This document shows positions 33,390 through 64,000 of a DNA stretch of 64,000 bases, in pieces (the first letter of the stretch is position 1; the number at the start of each line of letters is the position of its first letter). The notes beneath the pieces were generated by a model. That model had not been told where the DNA came from. It worked only from the letters and a program-made list of their open reading frames with translations, and ran no database searches. Both the position numbers and the translations under genes were made by a program. The stretch is taken from assembly GCA_013396995.1 (NCBI GenBank), contig VWZP01002203.1, positions 410,863-474,862 of the forward strand, in the 5' to 3' direction. The stretch is from Dicaeum eximium (taxonomy: Eukaryota; Chordata; Aves; Passeriformes; Dicaeidae).

Positions 33390-36300
33390 CTGCAGTGAGG
33401 GAGGAACAGCACTGTTGCCATGCAGCTGCTTGGAAGGGGTGAGGAGCAGCCTGTGGTGTTAATGGGATCCCTTTCCCCTTCTGCCTGTTGCTCCTGGCTT
33501 CCCCTGCAGGTGAGTCCCAGCCCTCCCAACCTTTCCTGGTCCTGCTGAGCCTGTGCCCAGGCATGTGCCAGGTGTGGGGATGTCCCTCTGTACGTGCCAG
33601 CTGGTGTTTGATACGGAAATCAACCACCAGTGAAGGCCAGGATCCAGCCCTGGGCTGATGCTGCTGTGGCCACTGGGCTCAGCAAGGCCCTGTGTGGAAA
33701 AGCACCTGGCTTGGGTCATGGTAAACTTGGTAAGGCAAAAATCAGGGATCAAGAGCTCCACTAGTGGTGACTGATCCATCTGACAGCAACAGAACCACCC
33801 CAGAGGTGAGATGCTGCTGCTGTAGTTCTGGCAGAGGAGAAACACCTGCAGCTACTGCGACCCTGGAAAGAGGAAGGAGCCAAAATGCAGTCCCTGAGGG
33901 TGCCCCAAGCAGGACTTTGTGCAGACATGGCTCCTGCAGCCAGCAGGGGCTCAGGGCTCACCTGGGCAGCCACTCCTCCAGTGCCACCCGAGTCTCCTCG
34001 GGGTACTTGGTCTCCTTCTTCACCCACTTGAGCCTGTTTGAGATCCTGTGCACGTGGGTGTCCACAGCTGGGGAGGGAGAGCCCAGAGGTTAGGTGGGGC
34101 AGGCACACCTGAGCAGAGAGAGCAGAGCCCAAGCTGACTGTGAGAGCCCCAGGCCAGGGCAAGGCTTCCCCTGCGGGCACAGGAGCAGCTGGCTGGGATG
34201 GGGCAGGCTCACTCCAAGAACAAACATTTTCCTCCCAGGCCCGGAGCCAGAAGCATTTGGGGTGGGTGTCTGTCTCTCCCCAGGCTCACACAGTCTGAGG
34301 CAGCCTCTCCCAAGCCTCCCCTGCCCCATGGAGCAGGCACAGGGCAGCCTGGCCCCCGTTCCCTCTGCACGTTCTCATCCTCCCGGAGTTCCAGCTGAGG
34401 TTACGCAAATTGCGATCTCTGCCCCTTCCTCTGCCCGCGTGCAAAACACATTTCATAATGCCCACCAGCAGCGAGGGCTTGGGAGGCTTAGAGCAGTGTT
34501 TATAACGTGCTTTGAGCTCAAAAGCCCTGAATGCAAAGTGTATTATTGTTAGATCAGCAGTGATAAACCTGTCTCTAAGGCTAATTGGGCAAAACCCAGG
34601 AAATTGCTGTAAACAGGAAGACTAAGCCTTGCCTCCCAAATCAAAACCGAGCACACAATTATTTGGAAAGCACTTGGCTGGTTTGGCTGCCTCTGGACTT
34701 CCCTCCCCCACAGCAGGAGAACAACTGAGCCCAAGGGCTGCTGGATGCAGGGCAGGGGCCACAGCCTGTCCAGCTGATGGTCACCAGAGGGGCTGCAGGG
34801 TCCAGCTCCCGCCCACTTGCTCATCCTGGCTTTCCCAGGGCTCTTCCATCAAGCAGCACATCCTTTTGGAATGCTAATTTGTCCCCAGGGGCTCCAGGCC
34901 AGGACCTGCAGGTGATGGTCCAGCCCCATCTGGCACCAGCTCCCCAGGGCAGTGACTTCCCTTGGGAATTTCTGCTATCAAATTTGGGGAGAAACAGCAG
35001 CTGCTGAAATCCTCCAACCCACTGAGTGAGTGGCTGAGGGTCACATCGTTCTCCCACCCAGATACTCTGAACTGGACCAAAGGGATGTTACCAGGCTCCT
35101 GCAGTGCTTCCCCTCTGCCAGGGGAATGGATTGGGATTGAGGAGAGGGATGGGAGAAACACAGTCCAGGTTACCTATCCCAGCCACGCTGTCCCAGGCAA
35201 TGTGCATGGCCAAATGGGCCATCTTGGGCCCAACCCCTGGCAGCTGCACCAGCTCCTCCACAGTGCTCGGGATGTCACCCCCGTACTTCTGCTTCAGGAT
35301 GGCTGTGGTCTGCTTGATGTACTTCACCTTGTTCTGGAAAACCAAGGGGAAAGGCACACAGTCCAAGCTGCCCTCCAACACAGGGAAAGCAGACACACAG
35401 CCCAGAAAACCAACCCTTCCTGAGTGTGTGTTACAGGTGAGGCCACACATGGGAGCTGTGGAGGAGACAGAGCCTTGACTTCTACTTGAAATGAAAATGC
35501 TGAGAGCTGGGAGCTCCAACCTCCCTGCACACTCCAGGCCCTGTATCCAACAACCTCATCCTGCTGGCAATACAAAGTGTCAAAATTGGTGTAAAATCCA
35601 GCTTTTAGCCTGACCCCAGGGGAGAGCTCCCCACCAGAAAGGCACAGGGGGTTCCTGTGTGTCTGTGTGGTGATCCCACACTCACCCTCCAGAATCCCAC
35701 GGGATAAATGATCTGTCCCAGGGTCTCCTCATCCATCTGCAGCACGCTGTCCATGGTGAGGCCGCGCCGGCGCAGGCGCAGCATGGCAGCACTGGTCACC
35801 TGGTCCTTGGTCTGGCTGGACAGCATCAGTGCCAGCAGCACCTGGTAGCGCATCACCTGGGGACAGAGGGGACACTGAGTCGCCCTGGGAGCATCCAGAA
35901 CCTCTGGCACCACCCTCAGTGCAGGGTGTGCTCCCACCCTTCAGCCCTATCCGCCTCCATGAGACTGGAAGGCTGCAACGGGAATAATCCACAACCTCTT
36001 AATTCCACCACACAATAAAGGGAGAAAAGAAACACCTTCAAGCTCAGCTGTCAGCATCTGTGAGAGGGCAGGGAGCAGCTCTGTCTGCTGGGATCTCGCT
36101 CCAAAGATGCCAGTGCTGTGCCACAAGGGCTGGACAAAGCTTTTCCTGAGGATGGCATTCTCAGGGGACCCACAGGATGCACAAGCACAAATGCCCAATG
36201 ATTTTTCGTCAATGTCTGCTCTAAGCAGCTTTTGAAAATCCCAACCCTTTCCTGCTAGGCTTCAGTAGGAACTGGGTGTCTGGCTCCAGTGAGCTCCTCA

Positions 36301-37579
36301 GGGAACCAAATCTGAAGAACTGGGATGACAGAGACTGAGAGAAGAAGGACAAATCCCAGGAATTCCTCTGCTACTGCCACGCAGGGCTTAGCCAGGCCAT
36401 TACCTCCTATTTCCCAATTTTTTCTTCCTAGATGTGATTCCATTCCACCAGAGTGAGGAAGATGATGCAACTAACCCAAAGTGACCCAGGATAACATGGG
36501 ACACAATCCTCTCTCCAGCTCTCCTACAAAGTTTACAAAACCACAGGTGCACCAGGAAAAATCCCTGAGTGCGTGGAAGCAGGATAATCTCAGGGTACAA
36601 AGAAATGGTGTGAGGAGCTGAGGGTTACAACATCCACTTTTTCTTGGAAGGAACAAGCCAGCTTCCCCAGGGAAGAGGAGCTATTTCCGTGTGGTGTGCC
36701 GTGGTCCCCACAGCTGCCAGCCCACGTGGCTGAGAGCGTGTGAGCCCTCTGGCTCCGGGGTCAGAGCTCATCCTTCTCCCCAGGGATCCTCCCAGGGCAG
36801 GGTGCCAGCAGCAAGGACAGCGTTCCATGTGCCAAGGCTGTCCAGCTGTGTCCTCCAGAGCCCTCCCTCAGAGCCCAGCAGGTCCCACTGCTCCTCCGAG
36901 CCTGCCTTTGGATGATCCCCACATTCCCGCTCCAGAGGCTCCTGCTGCTCCAAGTCCATGGGGTTGGATTAGCTGGTCTCCAAAGTCACTTCCAACCCTA
37001 ACAATTCTGGGATTCTGTGATCCTGCCCAAGGGTGTTCCCCACGTTCCTCTGCATTCCACAGCCACCCTGCTGGATACTTTCCTTGGAGTCCTACAGAGA
37101 TTTTTAAGGAAAAAAAAAAGGGAATGTGGCTTCACGCCCTGCCAGCCTGCTCCATAAGACAGCACTGCCCCTCACATTCATCACGTTCTCTGGGACCAAT
37201 CCCAGCCCAGAGTCCTGATCCAGTTTCTGTCCTGGAAACATCCCAAGTGGGACAGATCCAGGGGCAGCACGAGGATGAGGGAGGCTGTGACTTCCTGCGC
37301 CTGCTGGAGCTGTTCCCTGTGGGAGTGCTGTTTCCTGTGGGAATGCTGTTACCTGTGGAGGTGCACTGCTGTCGTAGCACCTGTGCACTCCCATCTCATC
37401 CACGGGAGCGTCCCTGCTGCTCCTCATCTGGCGGATGCGCTCCAGCTGCTCCCGCCAGCCCGGCGGCTCCCAGCGGGGCTCGGCCCCCTCGCCCTGCCCC
37501 GCTTCATAGGCGATGGCCAGGCTCTTCCTCCTCCTCCTGCTCTGCCTCGGCGTGCCGGGCGTGCCCTGCCTCTGGCTCC
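33266..37579 (-). CDS. NTHL1: NTHL1, endonuclease III-like DNA glycosylase/AP lyase; exon 1 unresolved
   Basis: Exons in transcript order are 37579-37353, 35856-35686, 35333-35174, 34067-33962 and 33389-33266. They form one frame of about 262 residues ending in TGA. NTHL1 starts base-excision repair of oxidised pyrimidines in nucleus and mitochondria. It cleaves the N-glycosidic bond and nicks the AP site. Visible features are SSQTKDQV early in the fold and the helix-hairpin-helix LPGVGPKMA, whose Lys is the catalytic nucleophile (Lys220 in human). VDTHVHR follows, with the catalytic Asp. The C-terminal [4Fe-4S] ligands are spaced C-x6-C-x2-C-x5-C ([17 protein letters not shown]). The basic RRRRK near the 5' end may serve nuclear import. 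All catalytic and cluster residues are present, so the enzyme looks intact. Human exon 1 encodes roughly 40 residues. Its counterpart is either in the GC-rich DNA at 37600-38250, or in the gap. It lies head to head with TSC2, as in mammals. Confidence 0.95.
33962..34067 (-). CDS. NTHL1: NTHL1 exon 5: catalytic aspartate segment
   Basis: 106 nt; ccccag| and |gtgagc. With the base carried over it reads [15 protein letters not shown] and continues to [12 protein letters not shown]. The Asp of VDTHV is the conserved catalytic acid. Confidence 0.95.
35174..35333 (-). CDS. NTHL1: NTHL1 exon 4: helix-hairpin-helix with catalytic lysine
   Basis: 160 nt, phase 0 in, one base over; ttccag| and |gtaacc. 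It encodes [29 protein letters not shown] and [10 protein letters not shown]. The Lys of GPK is the Schiff-base nucleophile in the family. Confidence 0.95.
35686..35856 (-). CDS. NTHL1: NTHL1 exon 3
   Basis: 171 nt in phase 0, ccccag| and |gtgagt. It encodes [20 protein letters not shown] through YPVGFWR, the conserved six-helix barrel core of the endonuclease III fold. Confidence 0.95.
36955..37023 (+). repeat. CR1 terminal fragment
   Basis: Reads GGATTAGCTGGTCTCCAAAG, CACTTCCAACCCTAACAATT and the octamer tail ATTCTGGGATTCTGTGATCC, in an NTHL1 intron. Confidence 0.8.
37353..37579 (-). CDS. NTHL1: NTHL1 exon 2
   Basis: The donor is CCACAG|gtaaca. The acceptor is placed at gtgcag|GGAGCC because it follows a pyrimidine-rich tract and leaves phase 1; the start is the least certain boundary. 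It encodes a basic N-terminal region ([13 protein letters not shown]) and [12 protein letters not shown]...DAPVDEMG...CYDSSAPPQ, matching the mammalian DAPVDHLG...CYDSSAPPK. Confidence 0.85.
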
Positions 37580-38120
37580 CTGCACGGGATGGCACAGAGA
37601 TGCCAGGCTGGAGGTGTCTTCACCCCTCACAGAGCTCGGGGACAGCCCCTTGTGCCACCAGCCACCCAGGGGACCCTGAGCAGGGCGAGTTCCCTGCCCT
37701 TAGTCCCAGCCCAAACACTGCACATCCCGCAGTCCCGAGCAGAGCCAGGCGGGGAGACGGAGGGCGAAGGAGCTGGGAGACAGGTGGCGACAGGTGACAA
37801 CAGTGGGGTCACAAGTCACACGATGGGGACAGTGTCCCAAACACAGGTGAGGCTGCTGAAGGTGCATCCCCAGCCCAGGACAGCCACGTCCCTCGCTCCG
37901 AGGGGGATGTGACAAGGACACCCAGCCCCTGTCCCCAGCCAGGCCCGGCCCCTGGTGCAGCCCCAGCCGCTCCTCGCCCAGCACAGCCCCGGTCCCCGCT
38001 TCCCATCATAACCCCAGAATCAGCAATTCCCCCTCTCCCGCACGCCCCGTGCCCTCGATCCCCCCTTCCCGTACTACCAGGAAGCCGCGATCCCTCTCTC
38101 ATACTCCACATCCCGTGTCC

Positions 38121-38246
38121 GTACCCCATCCCCTATCCCGTACCCCATCCCCTATCCCGTACCCCAATTCCCTGTCCGTACCCCATCCCTTATGCCGTAC
38201 CCCATCCCTTATGCCGTACCCCATCCCCTGTCCCCTGTCCGTACCC
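38121..38246. repeat. 19-bp VNTR, G-quadruplex type on the minus strand
   Basis: Units starting GTACCCCATCCC recur at 38121, 38140, 38159, 38178, 38197 and 38216, then after 25 bases at 38241. The complementary strand has G-runs of 3-4 separated by 2-3 bases, the classical quadruplex pattern. The array runs directly into the assembly gap. Confidence 0.9.
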
Positions 38247-38273
38247 NNNNNNNNNNNNNNNNNNNNNNNNNNN
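38247..38273. other. Assembly gap (27 N)
   Basis: A run of Ns between two different tandem arrays. True length is unknown. Confidence 0.99.
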
Positions 38274-38276
38274 TGG

Positions 38277-38388
38277 GACCCCCGTTGTGTTCGGGGGTCC
38301 GGGTGTGACCCCCGTTGTGTTCGGGGGTCCGGGGTGTGACCCCCGTTGTGTTCGGGGGTCCGGCGTGTGACCCCCGTTGTGTGTCCCT
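38277..38388. repeat. 30-31-bp tandem array of hairpin units
   Basis: Units start at 38277, 38307, 38338 and 38369. The first three contain GACCCCCG, loop TTGTGTT, then CGGGGGTC, an 8-bp perfect stem. The fourth has lost its right arm. The array abuts the gap and probably extends into it. Confidence 0.92.
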
Positions 38389-39312
38389 AAGCGGCTGTGG
38401 CACGTCCTGGCTTGGGGGTGGGATGTGACGTGTCCGGGCTTGTTTGGGGGTGGCAGGGGACAGTGTGCCATCGCCCGGGGTGGGTTAGGGCTGGAGGGGT
38501 CCCCAGGGCGGTGCACTCTGAGTGTCTCTGGCGACAGGAGGACTGGGGGCTGCGTGTGTCCCCGGGGATAGTGGGCTGGGGTCCATGGCGTGTCCCCTGG
38601 TGGCACTGGGCAGGAGCCCATGGCGTGTCCCATGGTGACACTGGGCAGGAGCCGTGGCGTGTCCCCAGGGATGCAGGGACAGGCCCTGTGGTGCATCCCC
38701 GGGAGCAGCAGGGATTGCTGTGCCCAGGTGTGGGCAGGCTGTGGGATGTCCATGGGATGGAGGGGTCTGGGGTTGTGCAGGGTCGTGTGCCCAGGGCAAG
38801 GGTCCCCAAGGGACAGTGGGTTGGGCAGGTTGGGCAGTTTCTGGAGGTTGTTGTTGTTCTTGCCATCCCTGATCTTGCCCCATCTTTCTCTTGCCGTGGC
38901 AGCACTTGGATGTTCCAACACTCAGATTTGTAAGTCTTTCCTCACTTGCAACAGCAGAGCAAGGTGTGCTTGGCTTTTGCTTTGGAAACAAGTATCCAGC
39001 TCATGCCCTCCAAAATGTGTGTGCACGTGGACACACTGCAAAAATCAGCCTGTGTGGTGGGCTGGGCGTTCAGAACTCCCAGGAAAGGGTATCCCAAAGG
39101 TGTTCCATGGGGAGCTGTTGGATGTGGCTGCTGAAGGCAGGAGTAGCACAAGCTCCTTGTGTTTCCTCAGTGTTGGGCTTCTCCCATGCTTGAAAAGGCT
39201 CCAGACACCCAAGCTCTTTGGAAAAGCCCCTCTGTGATGCTATTATTGGGGCTTTCCTGCCAAAATTTTCCCCTTGGGCCTGCCTTACCAGAAGCCTGTT
39301 GTGCATTTGCAG

Positions 39313-39332
39313 GGCCTCAGCGCTTGGCAGCG
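39313..39332 (+). other. TSC2: TSC2 5' UTR portion of the first coding exon
   Basis: Twenty bases between the tttgcag| acceptor at 39312 and the ATG. This implies a separate upstream non-coding exon. Confidence 0.75.

Positions 39333-64000
<24,668 letters not shown>

Larger units (their letters stand above)
34068..37352 (-). other. NTHL1: NTHL1 introns 2-4
   Basis: The intervals 35857-37352, 35334-35685 and 34068-35173 contain no further coding sequence. A short CR1 3' end lies at 36955-37023. The 572-bp last intron (33390-33961) is also empty. Confidence 0.8.
37580..39312. promoter_or_regulatory. Divergent NTHL1/TSC2 promoter region
   Basis: This interval separates two head-to-head genes, an arrangement kept since the mammal–bird ancestor, in which a shared promoter is known for human. 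It is C/G-rich, with a G-quadruplex-type VNTR (38121-38246), an N gap, and a hairpin array (38277-38388). An ETS-like CAGGAAG lies at 38078 and a CRE-like TGACGT at 38426-38431. The non-coding first exon of TSC2 and exon 1 of NTHL1 should be here but I cannot place them firmly. Sequence from about 38400 to 39312 is probably the first TSC2 intron. Confidence 0.6.

Noticed and set aside
36740..37912. 390-codon open frame on the plus strand
   Set aside because: It runs antisense across the well-supported NTHL1 exon 2 and across a CR1 fragment, and its translation has no family features.

Overview
The window is vertebrate nuclear DNA, almost certainly from a bird. Genes are split by GT–AG introns, the interspersed repeats are mostly truncated 3' ends of CR1 LINEs (the dominant avian family), there is one LTR insertion, and GC content is high as on small avian chromosomes. 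It is a draft assembly, with two short N gaps (26870-26902, 38247-38273) and a single N at 29953.

Three genes are present in the order and orientation seen on human 16p13.3. (1) NHERF2 (SLC9A3R2), plus strand: exon 1 lies upstream of the window. The six remaining coding exons run from 3894 to 29939, followed by a 3' UTR of about 2.2 kb ending near two AATAAA signals at 32131 and 32190. (2) NTHL1, minus strand, tail to tail with NHERF2: five coding exons between 33266 and 37579, with a polyadenylation signal at 32950-32955. Its first exon is not securely placed. (3) TSC2, plus strand, head to head with NTHL1: start codon at 39333 and 33 coding exons, the last cut by the window edge. The exon plan equals the classical human numbering, including alternative exons 25 (129 nt) and 31 (69 nt). 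The Rap/Ran-type GAP domain would lie beyond position 64000.

Layout: 1-3893 NHERF2 intron; 4143-22522 a very large NHERF2 intron carrying CR1 copies, minisatellites and a CpG-rich patch; 22523-29939 PDZ2 and ezrin-binding exons; 29940-32210 NHERF2 3' UTR; 32211-32949 convergent intergenic DNA with a CR1; 32950-37579 NTHL1; 37580-39312 divergent NTHL1/TSC2 promoter region; 39313-64000 TSC2.

The gene products are not one pathway. NHERF2 is a PDZ scaffold under apical membranes, NTHL1 is an Fe-S base-excision repair glycosylase, and TSC2 (tuberin) is the GTPase-activating partner of TSC1 that restrains mTORC1. The most unusual DNA is between NTHL1 and TSC2. There a 19-bp G-quadruplex-type repeat and a 30-31-bp array of hairpin units flank an assembly gap at the likely bidirectional promoter. 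I found no evidence for an undescribed gene system. The other points worth checking are splicing features of TSC2 (a GC donor and a tandem TAGTAG acceptor), an LTR nested in a CR1, and several inverted or tandem repeats.
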